Source: Myxococcota bacterium (GTDB lineage Bacteria > Myxococcota_A > UBA9160 > UBA6930). From it: a stretch of DNA of 64,000 bases. Where the stretch lies: NCBI GenBank assembly GCA_028285625.1, contig JANQOX010000023.1, positions 186,001 to 250,000 on the forward strand, in the 5' to 3' direction. The position numbers and the translations under genes are program-made. Positions 24,004-32,952 of this stretch are shown here, one piece after another. The number at the start of each line of letters is the position of its first letter. Within the stretch, counting starts at the first letter, position 1. The notes under the pieces are model-generated. The model worked only from the letters and a program-made list of their open reading frames with translations, had not been told where the DNA came from and made no database searches.

Positions 24004-24446
24004 CGCGTGCCCGTGGAGCCGAAGCCGCCGTCACCGCGCTCGGTGGCGTCGAGGGCTTCGACCTCTTCGAACGCGGCCTGGACCACCGGGGCCACGATCA
24101 TCTGCGCGATGCGTGCACCGCGTTCGATCGTGTAGGGCTCGCTGCCCGCGTTCCACAGCACCACCAGCACCTCCCCACGGTAGTCGGCGTCGATGGTAGC
24201 GGGTGCGTTGGGCAGCGTGATGCCGTGCTTGCGTGCCAGCCCACTGCGCGGCCGCAGCTGGGCCTCGTAGCCCTCGGGCAGCGCGATGCAGAGCCCCGTG
24301 GGCACGGCGACGCGGGCGCCGGGTTCGAGTCGAAGCGGCTCGGAGACGGCGGCGCGCAGGTCGGCCCCGGCCGCCTGGGCGGACGCGTAGGCCGGGAGCG
24401 GAAGATCTTCCGCTCCCGGCAGACGCACGATCCGCACGCGGACCAT
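24000..24446 (-). CDS. dut: dUTP diphosphatase
   Basis: 148 residues, typical trimeric dUTPase. Motifs in order are AGADLRA (1), RPRSGLARKHGI (2), GTIDADYRGE-type NAPATIDADYRGEV (3), RGARIAQMIV (4) and the C-terminal RGDGGFGSTG (5). It hydrolyses dUTP to dUMP, preventing uracil incorporation and supplying thymidylate synthesis. The start lies 6 bp after the pnp stop, and the stop overlaps the cdsA start, so the genes are co-transcribed. Confidence 0.96.
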   Translation of the reverse strand: MVRVRIVRLPGAEDLPLPAYASAQAAGADLRAAVSEPLRLEPGARVAVPTGLCIALPEGYEAQLRPRSGLARKHGITLPNAPATIDADYRGEVLVVLWNAGSEPYTIERGARIAQMIVAPVVQAAFEEVEALDATERGDGGFGSTGTR

Positions 24447-24452
24447 CTCGGT

Positions 24453-26639
24453 CTAGGCCTCGGAGATGGCGTCCCGGAGCGCTTCCTTGCGCGAGAGCCG
24501 GATGCGGCCGGTGGGGTCGATGTCGATGCACTTGACCAGCACCTCGTCGCCCTCCGACAGGACGTCGGTCACCTGGTCCACCCGGCCCTCGGCCAGGTGG
24601 CTGATGTGCACGAGCCCATCCGTCCCCGGGAAGATCTCGACGAAGGCGCCGAAATCGGTGATGCGCTTCACCTTGCCGCTGTAGAGCTTGTCGATCTCGG
24701 CTTCCTGGGTGAGCTCTTCGACCATGGCCTGGGCGCGGGTCAGCGCGTCCAGGTCGGGGGCGAAGATCGCCACCTGGCCCGAGTCGTCGACGTCGAGCTT
24801 GGCACCGCTCATCTCCTGGATGCCGCGGATCACCCGACCGCCAGGCCCGATGATGTCGCGGATGCGATCCGGCTTGATGGTGAGCACCTCCATGCGGGGC
24901 GCCCAGTCCGACAGCTCGGCCCGGGGCGCGAAGCCCGGCAGGTGGTCACCGCTGTCGCGCTCCATGCAGTCGAGGATGTGCAGGCGGCCCTCGTGGGCCT
25001 GGGCCAGCGCCTTCTGCATCACGTCCCAGTCGACGGACTCGATCTTGATGTCCATCTGCAGGGCGGTGATGCCCTTGCGCGTCCCGGCCACCTTGAAGTC
25101 CATGTCGCCCAGGTGGTCCTCGTCGCCGAGGATGTCCGACAGCACCGCGTGGCGGCCGTCACTGGCGATCAGACCCATGGCGATGCCCGCCACCGGTGCC
25201 TTGAGCGGCACGCCGGCATCCATCAGGGCGAGCGTGCCGCCGCAGATGGTCGCCATCGACGACGAACCGTTGGACTCGAGCACTTCGCTCACCACCCGCA
25301 CCGTGTACGGGAAGTCGTCCACGTCCGGGATGACCGACTTCAGCGCCTTCTCGGCCAGGTTGCCGTGGCCGATGTCGCGCCGCGACGGGCCGCGCAGGAA
25401 GCGCGCCTCGCCCACCGAGAACGGCGGGAAGTTGTAGTGCAGCAGGAAGTGCTTGCGGCTGCGCTCGGTGAGCGCGTCGATGGTCTGGGCATCGTCGCCG
25501 CTGCCCAGCGTCGCGTACACCAGGGCCTGGGTCTCGCCGCGGGTGAACAGCGCCACGCCGTGTGCGCGCGGCAGCGGCCGCACCTCACACGCGATCTGCC
25601 GGACCTCGTCGGTGGCGCGGCCATCGATGCGCACGCCATCGTCGAGGATGCGACCGCGCATCAGCTCGCTGCGCAGATCCTTGAGCGCGCCCTTGGCGTC
25701 GCCGGTGAGCTTGCGCAGGCCGCCCTGCCGGGCCTCGACCTCCGCCAGCGTCGTGAGCGAAGCGGGCTCGTTCTTGTACGCGTCCACCAGCTCGCTCACC
25801 ACGCGCTTTTCGACGGCGTCGATGGCGGCGTAGCGCTCGTGCTTGGACTGGATGCGAACGGCCTCGCGCAGCTCGGCCTCGGCCGCGCCGCGCACCTTGG
25901 CCACGGTGTCGGCGTCCTTCTGGGGCGCCTCGACCTCGAGCTTGGGCTTGCCGGCGAGCTTCTGGAGCTCCTCCTGCAGCTCGATCAGCGGCAGCATCTC
26001 GCGGTGGGCGAACTGCAGCGCTTCGAGCAGGTCGGCCTCGCTGGCCTCGTCGGCCCCGCCCTCGACCATGACCAGCGCGTCGCGCGAGCCGGCCACGACC
26101 AGCTCGAGATCGCTCTCGGCGATGGCCTCGACCGTGGGGTTCACGGTGAGCTCGCCCTCGACCCGGCCCACGCGCAGGGCGCCGATGGGCCCGAGGAACG
26201 GGATCTCGCTGATCGACAGCGCAGCCGAGGCGCCCAGGAAGCCCAGCATGTCGGGCTGGGTCACGCCGTCGGCCGCGAGCACCGTGGCGATCACCTGGGT
26301 CTCGCGCATATAGCCGTCGGCGAACAGCGGACGGATCGAGCGATCGATGAAGCGGCAGACCAGGATCTCGCGATCCGACAGCCGCGCCTCGCGCTTGAAG
26401 AAGCCACCGGGGATCTTGCCCGCGGCCGAGGTCTTCTCGACGAAGTCCACGGTGAGCGGGAAGAAGTCGACGCCCTCGCGCGCGGTGGCGTGGGTTGCGG
26501 TCACCAGCACGACGGTGCCGCCGTGGGTCACGACGGCCGCGCCAGCGGCCTGCTTGGCCATGCGGCCGGTCTCGATGGTGAGCGTCCGGCCGGACAGCTC
26601 CATCGAGACGGTCTTCGGTTCGAACCAATAGTTAGGCAT
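24453..26639 (-). CDS. pnp: Polyribonucleotide nucleotidyltransferase (PNPase)
   Basis: 728 residues with the full PNPase layout: two RNase PH domains (FVEKTSAAGKIPGGFFKREA near the N-terminus; ALFTRGETQALVYATLG and SNGSSSMATICGGTLALMDAGVP in the second), then KH (IIGPGGRVIRGIQEMSGAKLDVDD) and S1 (YSGKVKRITDFGAFVEIFPGTDGLVHIS). It degrades RNA 3' to 5' by phosphorolysis as part of the degradosome. It follows rpsO with a 234-nt gap that folds into nested hairpins, the classic arrangement for PNPase/RNase III autoregulation in E. coli. Confidence 0.97.
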   Translation of the reverse strand: MPNYWFEPKTVSMELSGRTLTIETGRMAKQAAGAAVVTHGGTVVLVTATHATAREGVDFFPLTVDFVEKTSAAGKIPGGFFKREARLSDREILVCRFIDRSIRPLFADGYMRETQVIATVLAADGVTQPDMLGFLGASAALSISEIPFLGPIGALRVGRVEGELTVNPTVEAIAESDLELVVAGSRDALVMVEGGADEASEADLLEALQFAHREMLPLIELQEELQKLAGKPKLEVEAPQKDADTVAKVRGAAEAELREAVRIQSKHERYAAIDAVEKRVVSELVDAYKNEPASLTTLAEVEARQGGLRKLTGDAKGALKDLRSELMRGRILDDGVRIDGRATDEVRQIACEVRPLPRAHGVALFTRGETQALVYATLGSGDDAQTIDALTERSRKHFLLHYNFPPFSVGEARFLRGPSRRDIGHGNLAEKALKSVIPDVDDFPYTVRVVSEVLESNGSSSMATICGGTLALMDAGVPLKAPVAGIAMGLIASDGRHAVLSDILGDEDHLGDMDFKVAGTRKGITALQMDIKIESVDWDVMQKALAQAHEGRLHILDCMERDSGDHLPGFAPRAELSDWAPRMEVLTIKPDRIRDIIGPGGRVIRGIQEMSGAKLDVDDSGQVAIFAPDLDALTRAQAMVEELTQEAEIDKLYSGKVKRITDFGAFVEIFPGTDGLVHISHLAEGRVDQVTDVLSEGDEVLVKCIDIDPTGRIRLSRKEALRDAISEA

Positions 26640-26710
26640 GAAAATACGGTCTCCACCCCGAACGCCAGAGAGGCGCGGGGCTAGGGCGGCGGAGACGAGA
26701 CCGTGGGGGC

Positions 26711-26794
26711 TGGAATGCGGGATCGGGGATCGGCGAAGCGGGCTCGGCCCTCGGTCGGGCTGGCGCTTCGCGGATCACGGACTCCCACATTCCA
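26711..26794 (-). promoter_or_regulatory. Nested long hairpin in the rpsO-pnp intergenic leader
   Basis: TGGAATG (26711-26717) pairs with CATTCCA (26788-26794), and inside it CGAAGCG (26734-26740) pairs with CGCTTCG (26764-26770). The structure lies 72 nt before the pnp start. In E. coli a long leader hairpin at this place is cut by RNase III and lets PNPase repress its own mRNA. Similar control is inferred here. Confidence 0.45.
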
Positions 26795-26838
26795 GATCCG
26801 GGATCGGATCGGCAGAGTCCCTGCCGCCAGGTTGTGTG

Positions 26839-26857
26839 CCGCCCGACCTTCGGGCGG
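26839..26857 (-). terminator. Hairpin just after rpsO
   Basis: CCGCCCGA-N3-TCGGGCGG, a perfect 8-bp stem, lies 16 nt past the rpsO stop. There is no U-tract; it may attenuate read-through into pnp or protect the rpsO 3' end. Confidence 0.5.
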
Positions 26858-26873
26858 AATGCCGCTCTTTCGT

Positions 26874-27140
26874 CTAGCGGCGAAGACCCAGTCGTGAGAT
26901 CAGGGTCTTGTATCGCTCGGGGCTCTTGGCCCGCAGGTAGTCCAACATCCGGCGCCGCTGACTGACCAGCTTGAGCAGGCCGCGGCGAGAATGGTGGTCC
27001 TTCTTGTGCGTCTGGAAGTGTTCGGTGAGCTCGGTGATGCGACGCGAGAGAATGGCGATCTGCACCTCGGGCGAACCGGTGTCGCCTTCCTTGGTCTGGT
27101 ACTCGCCAATGATCTCGGCCTTGGCCGCTGCGTTCAGCAA
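26874..27140 (-). CDS. rpsO: 30S ribosomal protein S15
   Basis: 88 residues from a TTG at 27140, behind AGAGG. This start puts DTGSPEVQIAIL at the position it has in the 89-residue E. coli protein; a GTG at 27155 would give 93 residues. Motifs include HFQTHKKDHHSRRGLLKLVSQRRRMLDYL and the C-terminal RLGLRR. It binds 16S rRNA in the small-subunit platform and is an early assembly protein. It is encoded between truB and pnp as in many proteobacteria. TTG initiation of a ribosomal protein is uncommon and may keep expression moderate. Confidence 0.93.
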   Translation of the reverse strand: MLNAAAKAEIIGEYQTKEGDTGSPEVQIAILSRRITELTEHFQTHKKDHHSRRGLLKLVSQRRRMLDYLRAKSPERYKTLISRLGLRR

Positions 27141-27153
27141 AAGCTCGCCTCTC

Positions 27154-27192
27154 ACTCGGAATCGCCTGAGTCGCCTGAGTCGTCTGATTCGG
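27154..27192. repeat. 9-nt tandem repeat upstream of rpsO
   Basis: Four degenerate 9-nt units (TCGCCTGAG, TCGCCTGAG, TCGTCTGAT, TCGGCCGAC) lie directly upstream of the rpsO start, in the presumed leader. Confidence 0.5.
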
Positions 27193-27275
27193 CCGACTGG
27201 CGATCCTACGCTGGATCGAAGTCCTACGGGTCGGTCGGCCCGCGAAGGCCGGAGGTTTAGCCGAGGTGCCTGACC

Positions 27276-27291
27276 CCTGCCAGCAGGCAGG
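27276..27291 (-). terminator. Hairpin after truB
   Basis: CCTGCC-AGCA-GGCAGG, a perfect 6-bp stem, lies 24 nt beyond the truB stop in the 174-bp truB-rpsO gap. Weak evidence as a terminator because no U-run follows. Confidence 0.35.
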
Positions 27292-27314
27292 AGGCGGGGC
27301 AAATCGGCCTCACC

Positions 27315-28265
27315 TCAGGATTCGTTGAGCACGCGCAGCGGGTGCAGCCTGCGGTCGGGCCGAAGCTCCATCACCGCCAACAGGCTTCCCGAGGGGGAGA
27401 GCGCCGACAGGCGGTCCCCCGGTCGCGGCGGGTCCGGCGCGCGCTCGAACGCCCCGCGCGCCTCGGCCACCGGGATGTCGCCCCCATGCGCCACACGCCG
27501 CGCCTGCACGGCCGAGAGGCTCACGCAGCCGAGCCCCAGCGCCACCTCGGGCGGGATCAGGCGCGCCTCGAGCGTGCCCGCCTCGGCCTCCTTCTCGTAC
27601 TCCGCCGGAGGCCGGGCCATCTCGGCCGTGAACGTGCCGCTGCGGGTCCGGCGCAGGCCCGACAGGTGGGCCCCGCAGCCCAGCGCCTCGCCCAGGTCGT
27701 GCGCCAGGGTGCGCACGTACGTTCCGGGCGCGCAACGCACCTCGATGCCGATCTCGGGCGGCGCGTAGTGGTGCATGCGGATCTCGTGGATCACGACCGG
27801 CCGCGGCTCACGCTCGACCTCTTCGCCCCGGCGCGCGCGCCGGTAGAGCGGCTCGCCGTCCTTCTTGACCGAGCTGTACATCGGCGGGATCTGCTCGATG
27901 GCGCCGCGGAAGTGGACGAGCGCCGCCTCCACCTCGGCCTCGCTCGGCAGCGGGCCGTCGTGGCTGCGCGTGGCCTGGCCCTCGGCGTCGTAGGTGTCCG
28001 TCGCCACGCCCAGGCGGATGGTCCCGACGTAGACCTTCTCCCCCGACGCGAGAAACGGGGCCAGCTTGGTGGCCTCGCGGATCGCGAGGGGAAGCACGCC
28101 CGTCGCCAGCGGGTCGAGCGTGCCCAGGTGCCCTACCCGCCTCACGCCGAACATCCGCCGCGCCGCGTCCACGGCATCGTGCGACGTCCAGCCCACGGGC
28201 TTGTCCACGACCAGAAACCCCGCCGGTCCGGGGCGGTCCTTGCGGCGCCTACTCGCGCGGGACAT
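27315..28265 (-). CDS. truB: tRNA pseudouridine(55) synthase
   Basis: 316 residues. The catalytic motif is GHLGTLDPLATGVLPLA (Asp of GTLDP). It is preceded by FLVVDKPVGWTSHDAV and followed by QIPPMYSSVKKDGEPLYRRARRG and CAPGTYVRTLAHDLGE. A PUA-like C-terminal domain completes the protein. It makes pseudouridine at position 55 of the T-loop of tRNAs. The start overlaps the end of rbfA by 17 bp, typical of the nusA-infB operon. Confidence 0.96.
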   Translation of the reverse strand: MSRASRRRKDRPGPAGFLVVDKPVGWTSHDAVDAARRMFGVRRVGHLGTLDPLATGVLPLAIREATKLAPFLASGEKVYVGTIRLGVATDTYDAEGQATRSHDGPLPSEAEVEAALVHFRGAIEQIPPMYSSVKKDGEPLYRRARRGEEVEREPRPVVIHEIRMHHYAPPEIGIEVRCAPGTYVRTLAHDLGEALGCGAHLSGLRRTRSGTFTAEMARPPAEYEKEAEAGTLEARLIPPEVALGLGCVSLSAVQARRVAHGGDIPVAEARGAFERAPDPPRPGDRLSALSPSGSLLAVMELRPDRRLHPLRVLNES

Positions 28266-28668
28266 CGCCGGTCTCCTCGTCTTCGTCGAAGGGCTCGACC
28301 TCGGAAGCCTCGCCAGGCGCCGGCTCGAGGTCCTTCAAGAGCTTCAGGGTCTCGCTGCCCAGGGCCAGCGAGGGATCGTGTCGGAAGCGCAGCTCGGGAA
28401 CGCGCTTGTGCGGAAGCTCGCGGGCCAGCCGGCGGCGCAGGAAGCCCGCCGCACTGTCGAGCCCTTCGCCGGCCAGACGGTCGGCCTCTTCATCCGAGGC
28501 GTCCTTCCCGACCCGGCTCCACCACACCTTGGCGTTGCGCAGGTCGGGCGCCACGTCGATGCGCGTGAGCGTCACCAGCCCGATGCGCGGGTCGGTGACC
28601 TCCGTGCGCAGCAGCCGTGCCAGCTCTTCGCGGATCTCCTCGCCGATGCGTTCGGTGCGCCGGCTCAC
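28249..28668 (-). CDS. rbfA: Ribosome-binding factor A
   Basis: 139 residues from a GTG. A KH-fold core: RRTERIGEEIREELARLL, TDPRIGLVTLTRIDVAPDLRNAKVWW, and LARELPHKRVPELRFRHD. The C-terminal ~30 residues are acidic (EVEPFDEDEETGD). It assists late maturation of the 30S subunit and 16S processing. It lies between ylxP and truB in the standard rimP-nusA-infB operon order. Confidence 0.95.
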   Translation of the reverse strand: MSRRTERIGEEIREELARLLRTEVTDPRIGLVTLTRIDVAPDLRNAKVWWSRVGKDASDEEADRLAGEGLDSAAGFLRRRLARELPHKRVPELRFRHDPSLALGSETLKLLKDLEPAPGEASEVEPFDEDEETGDVPRE

Positions 28669-28699
28669 GAAGGGCCGCCGTGCTGCCGTGCGGGCGCGT

Positions 28700-28981
28700 T
28701 CATAGGATCTCGACCTCCTGTCCGATCACCTCGGCGAGGTGCAGGTCCTCGATGAAATCGATCGCCTTCTCGAGGCGCGCCCGGGCCTGGCCCGACTCGC
28801 CGGCGGTGGTGGCCAGCCCCAGGACGGCGCGCTGCCAGGTGTCCTGGCCGCCCACCTCCGCCACCGAGACGTTGAAGCGGTTGCGAACGCGCTGGGTGAT
28901 CGAGCGCACCACGCCGCGCTTCTCCTTCAGCGACCTCGAACCGTGGACGTGCAGCTCCACGCGGGCTGCGCCGACGACCAT
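28700..28981 (-). CDS. YlxP / DUF503 family protein
   Basis: 93 residues, matching DUF503: RVELHVHGSRSLKEKRGVVRSI, RVRNRFNVSVAEV, QRAVLGLATTAG. This small protein lies between infB and rbfA in many bacteria and is linked to ribosome assembly, but its molecular role is not settled. Its start overlaps the infB stop (ATGA), giving translational coupling; the gap to rbfA is 31 bp. Confidence 0.9.
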   Translation of the reverse strand: MVVGAARVELHVHGSRSLKEKRGVVRSITQRVRNRFNVSVAEVGGQDTWQRAVLGLATTAGESGQARARLEKAIDFIEDLHLAEVIGQEVEIL

Positions 28982-31443
28982 CAGAGTTCGGCCGCGTGCT
29001 CCTCGAGCTCGTAGGCTTCGATCACGTCACCGACTTTGACGTCGTTGAAGCCGTCGATCCCGATGCCGCACTCGAAGCCCGAAGCCACCTCGCGGGTGTC
29101 GTCCTTGAAGCGCTTGAGCGAGGCCAGCTTGCCCTCGAAGACCTGCACGCCGTCGCGGACCAGCCGGCAGTTGGCACTGCGGAGGATCTTGCCGTCGGTG
29201 ACCATCGAGCCCGCGATCGTGCCGAGCTTCGGGATGGTGAAGGTCTGCCGCACCTCGGCCTGGCCGAGCACCTTCTCCTTCAGCGTCGGCGGCAGCAGGC
29301 CCGCCATGGCCGCCTTCACCTCGTCGAGCGCCTCGTAGATGATCTTGTAGATGCGGATGTCGACGCCTTCCTGCTCGGCGGTCCGCCGGGCCTTGGCATC
29401 GGGCCGCACGTGGAAGCCGACGATGATGGCGTTGCTCGCCTGGGCGAGCTGCACGTCCTTCTCGGTGACGCCGCCCACGGCGGTGTGCAACACCTTCAGG
29501 TTCACCTTGTCGCTCTCGATCTTCTCGAGGCCGTCGCGAAGCGCTTCGGCGGAGCCCTGGGTGTCGGCCTTGATGATCACCGGCAGCTCGCGGGGCCCAC
29601 CGCCCTCGGCTCGAGCGAACAGGTCGTCGAGGCTCACGCGCGGGCGCGACGGACCGCGGTCCTGGCTGCGCTTCTGCTGCTCGCGGTGCGCCACGATCTC
29701 CTTGGCCGCGCGCTCGTTCTCGACGGCGTCCATCACATCGCCGGCCTCGGGCACGCCGCCGAGGCCGATCACCTCGACCGGCGTGGAGGGCGGTGCCTCC
29801 TTCAGCGTCTCGCCCCGCTCGTTCGACATGGAGCGAACGCGGCCGAACTGCGTACCCACCACGATCTGGTCGCCGCGCTGGAGCGTCCCCTCCTGCACGA
29901 GCACGGTGGCCACCGGCCCGCGGCCCTTGTCGAGGCGCGACTCGAGCACCACGCCCTTGGCCCGGCGGGTCGGGTCGGCCTTGGGCTCGAGCAGCTCGGA
30001 CTGCAGCACGACGGCTTCGAGCAGCTTGTCGAGGCCGGTGCGCTTGAGCGCGGAGATGTCGACGGCAAGCACGTCGCCACCGAAGTCCTCGAGCACGACG
30101 TTGTGCTCCATCAGGCGCTGGCGCGTGCTCTGGGAGTCGGCGCCGGGCAGGTCGCACTTGTTGACCGCGACGACCATGGGCACGCCAGCGGCGCGCGAGT
30201 GATCGATGGCCTCGACGGTCTGGGGCATGATGCCCTCGCTCGCCGCAACCACGAGGATGACCAGGTCGGTCACCTCGGCGCCGCGCGCGCGCATGGCCGT
30301 GAAGGCCGCGTGACCCGGCGTGTCGATGAACGTGATCGTGTGTCCCGACACGTCGACCTGGTAGGCGCCGATGTGCTGGGTGATGCCGCCAGCCTCGCCG
30401 TCCACCACGTTGGTCTCGCGCAGGGCATCGAGCAGCGAGGTCTTGCCGTGGTCCACGTGACCCATCACGGTCACCACGGCCGGGCGCGGCGAGAGGCTCT
30501 CGTCGTCACCCGCGGGCTGCTCCTCGATGTACTCGGACTCCTGGAAGCCCACGTCCAGCACTTCGAAGCCGTAGTCCGCAGCCACCTTCGTCGCGGTCTC
30601 GACGTCGATGTGCTGGTTGATCGACACCATCGTGCCGAGGCCCATCAGCTTGCCCTGCAGCTCGGCGGCCTTGGCGCCCAGCTGCTTCGCCAGCTCGGCC
30701 ACGCTGATCTCGCCCTCCACACGCGCGACGCGCTTCTGGACCTTCGGCTCGGCCTGCTTGGCGGGGCCCGCGGGCGCGTCGCGGCGCTTGCGGCGCGGCG
30801 ACGAGAACGCGCGCGGATCGACGCTGGGCGTGGGACGGCCGGTGGTCCGGCTCGTCACCTGCCGTGCGATCTGCTCCTGCTCGCGCAGGTTGACGACCTC
30901 GCGGAACTGCTTCTTGTTGGCACCGCGCTTGTCCTGCTGGGCGTCGCCGCCGCTCTTGGCACGCGCCGCACCGGCGCCGGGCGCGGCCGCCGCCGCGGCC
31001 GGTCGTTCGGCTGCGGGCTGGGCCGGCTGTGCGGGCTGAGCCGGTTGCACCGGGGCCGGCGTCTCGGGCTCGGGGGTCGCGTCCGCCTCGGGCGCGACCT
31101 CGGGCGTCGCGGGCTCGGGCTCGGCTGCCTCGGGAGCGACCACCTCGGGCTGGGGCGCCTCCGGCGCCACCTCGGCGGCCTCCGGCTCCGGCGCGGGCTC
31201 CGGCTCGGGTTCGGGCGCCGCACGCTTGCGTCGTCGGATCACCGCGCCGCCGCGGCTCACCACACGCGCTTCGGTCACGGGCCCGCGCTTGCGCCCGAGC
31301 TTGTCGCGAACGAGCTCGACCTGTTCGTCGTCGAGCGAAGCCATGGCGCTCTTCAGCTCGATGCCGAGGCCACGTGCCTTCTCGACGAACTCGGTTCGGT
31401 CGATGCCGAGTTCTTCCGCAATCTTGTAGGCCCTGGTCGCCAT
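28981..31443 (-). CDS. infB: Translation initiation factor IF-2
   Basis: 820 residues. The N-terminus is IF2_N-like (YKIAEELGIDRTEFVEKARGLG). An Ala/Pro/Glu-rich linker at ~75-165 has EPEPEP and QPAQPAQPA runs. The GTPase domain begins at ~Gly328 with GHVDHGKTSLLDAL and continues with DTPGHAAFTAMRARG and NKCDLPGAD, followed by domains II-IV. It brings initiator tRNA to the 30S subunit. It lies 73 bp downstream of nusA in the conserved operon. The linker is simple-sequence DNA and probably disordered. Confidence 0.97.
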   Translation of the reverse strand: MATRAYKIAEELGIDRTEFVEKARGLGIELKSAMASLDDEQVELVRDKLGRKRGPVTEARVVSRGGAVIRRRKRAAPEPEPEPAPEPEAAEVAPEAPQPEVVAPEAAEPEPATPEVAPEADATPEPETPAPVQPAQPAQPAQPAAERPAAAAAAPGAGAARAKSGGDAQQDKRGANKKQFREVVNLREQEQIARQVTSRTTGRPTPSVDPRAFSSPRRKRRDAPAGPAKQAEPKVQKRVARVEGEISVAELAKQLGAKAAELQGKLMGLGTMVSINQHIDVETATKVAADYGFEVLDVGFQESEYIEEQPAGDDESLSPRPAVVTVMGHVDHGKTSLLDALRETNVVDGEAGGITQHIGAYQVDVSGHTITFIDTPGHAAFTAMRARGAEVTDLVILVVAASEGIMPQTVEAIDHSRAAGVPMVVAVNKCDLPGADSQSTRQRLMEHNVVLEDFGGDVLAVDISALKRTGLDKLLEAVVLQSELLEPKADPTRRAKGVVLESRLDKGRGPVATVLVQEGTLQRGDQIVVGTQFGRVRSMSNERGETLKEAPPSTPVEVIGLGGVPEAGDVMDAVENERAAKEIVAHREQQKRSQDRGPSRPRVSLDDLFARAEGGGPRELPVIIKADTQGSAEALRDGLEKIESDKVNLKVLHTAVGGVTEKDVQLAQASNAIIVGFHVRPDAKARRTAEQEGVDIRIYKIIYEALDEVKAAMAGLLPPTLKEKVLGQAEVRQTFTIPKLGTIAGSMVTDGKILRSANCRLVRDGVQVFEGKLASLKRFKDDTREVASGFECGIGIDGFNDVKVGDVIEAYELEEHAAEL

Positions 31444-31516
31444 GCGCCCGGTCGTCTCCTGCCGCCCTGGGGCAGCCGTTCCACGGGATCCTGCCGCCCG
31501 AGGGCGGCGGGTCCTG

Positions 31517-32932
31517 CTAGCTCTGAGGCTCGTCCGATGCCGGCGCTTCGCCGCCAGCGTTCTCCGCCGGCTCGCCCTGCTCGGCCGCCTCGGCTTCCGC
31601 AGCCCTTGCAGCGGCCGCCGCCTCGGCAGCGAGCCGCGCCTCTTCTTCCGCGGCCGCGGCCGCTTCGGCCTCGGCGCGCGCGATCTCTTCCTGGCGCTTG
31701 ACCGCCAGCTCGCCCGCGCGGGCCTTGATCGCCTCGGCGCCCGCGTCGTCGATGCCCGGCAGCGCCGTCAGCAGATCGTTCGAGCAGGTCGCGAGATCCT
31801 CGAGCGAGGTGATGCCGTTCTGCAGCAGCAGCTCGGCCTCGGGCTCGCCGCATCCCTCGACGACGCTCACGGCGTCGGCGAACCAACGGGCAAGCTCGCG
31901 CATCTCGCTCTCGCTGGTGATGTCGATGCGCCAGCCGGTCACCTGCACGGCGAGCCGCACGTTCTGACCGCGGCGGCCGATCGCGAGCGACAGCTGGTCG
32001 TCCGGGACGACCACGTCCATGCTCTTCTCGGCCTCGTCGATGATGACCTTCGAGACCTGGGCCGGCGACAGGGCGCTGCACACGTAGCGCGCCGGGTCGG
32101 GGCCCCAGGGCACGATGTCGATGCGCTCGCCGCGGAGCTCCTGCACCACCGACTGCACCCGGCTGCCCTTCATGCCGACGCAGGCCCCGACGGGGTCGAC
32201 ATCGCCGTCGCGCGACGCCACGGCGATCTTCGAGCGTCCACCGGGCTCGCGGGCGGCCGACTCGATCGAGACGATGCCTTCGTAGATCTCCGGCACCTCC
32301 TGGGCGAACAGCTTGGTCAGCATCTCGATGCACGCGCGCGAGAGCACGATCTGCGAGCCCTTGGCCTCGTTGTTCACGTCGAGCACGTACGCGCGGATGC
32401 GGTCGCCGGGCCGGTAGTTCTCGCGCGGCACCTGCTCCTTCGGCGGCAGCACGGCCTCGGCGCGGCCGAGATCGACGATGATCGCGCCCTTCTCGAAGCG
32501 GCGGACGATGCCGTTGACGATCTCGCCCTTGCGGTCCTTGTACTCGTCGAAGACGTTGTCGCGCTCGGCGTCGCGAACGCGCTGGATGATCACCTGCTTG
32601 GCGGTCTGCGCGAGGATGCGTCCGAAGTCCTTGGTGTCGAGCTTGATGCCGATCTCGTCGCCCACCTCGGCCTCGGGGTCGAAGCCGCGCGCGCCGTCGA
32701 GACTGATGTGGTTCTCGGCGTCGGTGACTTCGTCGACCACCTCGCGAAACTCGAACAACTCGATCTCGGCCGTCTCTTCGTTGAAACGGGCCTCGATCTC
32801 CTTTTCCAGGCCGAACTTCCGGCGTGCGGCCTGCTTCATCGCCTCTTCGAGCGCACCGATGATGGTGGACTTGTCGATCCCCTTGTCCTTGGCGATCTGC
32901 TCGATTTCGCGGCGAAGCGGTGCGATGTTCAT
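31517..32932 (-). CDS. nusA: Transcription termination/antitermination factor NusA
   Basis: 471 residues from the ATG at 32932 behind AGGAG. Order: N-terminal RNAP-binding domain, S1 (GEIVNGIVRRFEKGAIIVDLGRAE), KH1/KH2 (GACVGMKGSRVQSVVQELRGERIDIV; DDQLSLAIGRRGQNVRLAVQVTGW), one helix-hairpin-helix acidic repeat (ITSLEDLATCSNDLLTALPGI), then an Ala/Glu-rich tail of ~70 residues. It modulates pausing, termination and antitermination. It lies between rimP and infB; a terminator-like hairpin in the rimP leader could allow feedback by NusA. Confidence 0.96.
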   Translation of the reverse strand: MNIAPLRREIEQIAKDKGIDKSTIIGALEEAMKQAARRKFGLEKEIEARFNEETAEIELFEFREVVDEVTDAENHISLDGARGFDPEAEVGDEIGIKLDTKDFGRILAQTAKQVIIQRVRDAERDNVFDEYKDRKGEIVNGIVRRFEKGAIIVDLGRAEAVLPPKEQVPRENYRPGDRIRAYVLDVNNEAKGSQIVLSRACIEMLTKLFAQEVPEIYEGIVSIESAAREPGGRSKIAVASRDGDVDPVGACVGMKGSRVQSVVQELRGERIDIVPWGPDPARYVCSALSPAQVSKVIIDEAEKSMDVVVPDDQLSLAIGRRGQNVRLAVQVTGWRIDITSESEMRELARWFADAVSVVEGCGEPEAELLLQNGITSLEDLATCSNDLLTALPGIDDAGAEAIKARAGELAVKRQEEIARAEAEAAAAAEEEARLAAEAAAAARAAEAEAAEQGEPAENAGGEAPASDEPQS

Positions 32933-32952
32933 GTGAAAGCTCCTGACCGGCG

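Noticed and set aside
24225..26684. An 819-codon plus-strand frame opposite pnp and dut
   Set aside because: Mirror frame of conserved genes; no ribosome-binding site or recognisable domain.
27270..27286. A sigma-54-like match (10/13) in the truB-rpsO gap
   Set aside because: It coincides with the CCTGCC/GGCAGG hairpin and has no sensible link to rpsO; taken as a chance match and used as a caution for the other 10/13 sites.
28996..31701. A 901-codon plus-strand frame opposite infB
   Set aside because: Antisense shadow; Leu/His/Gly/Arg-rich and without homology signals.
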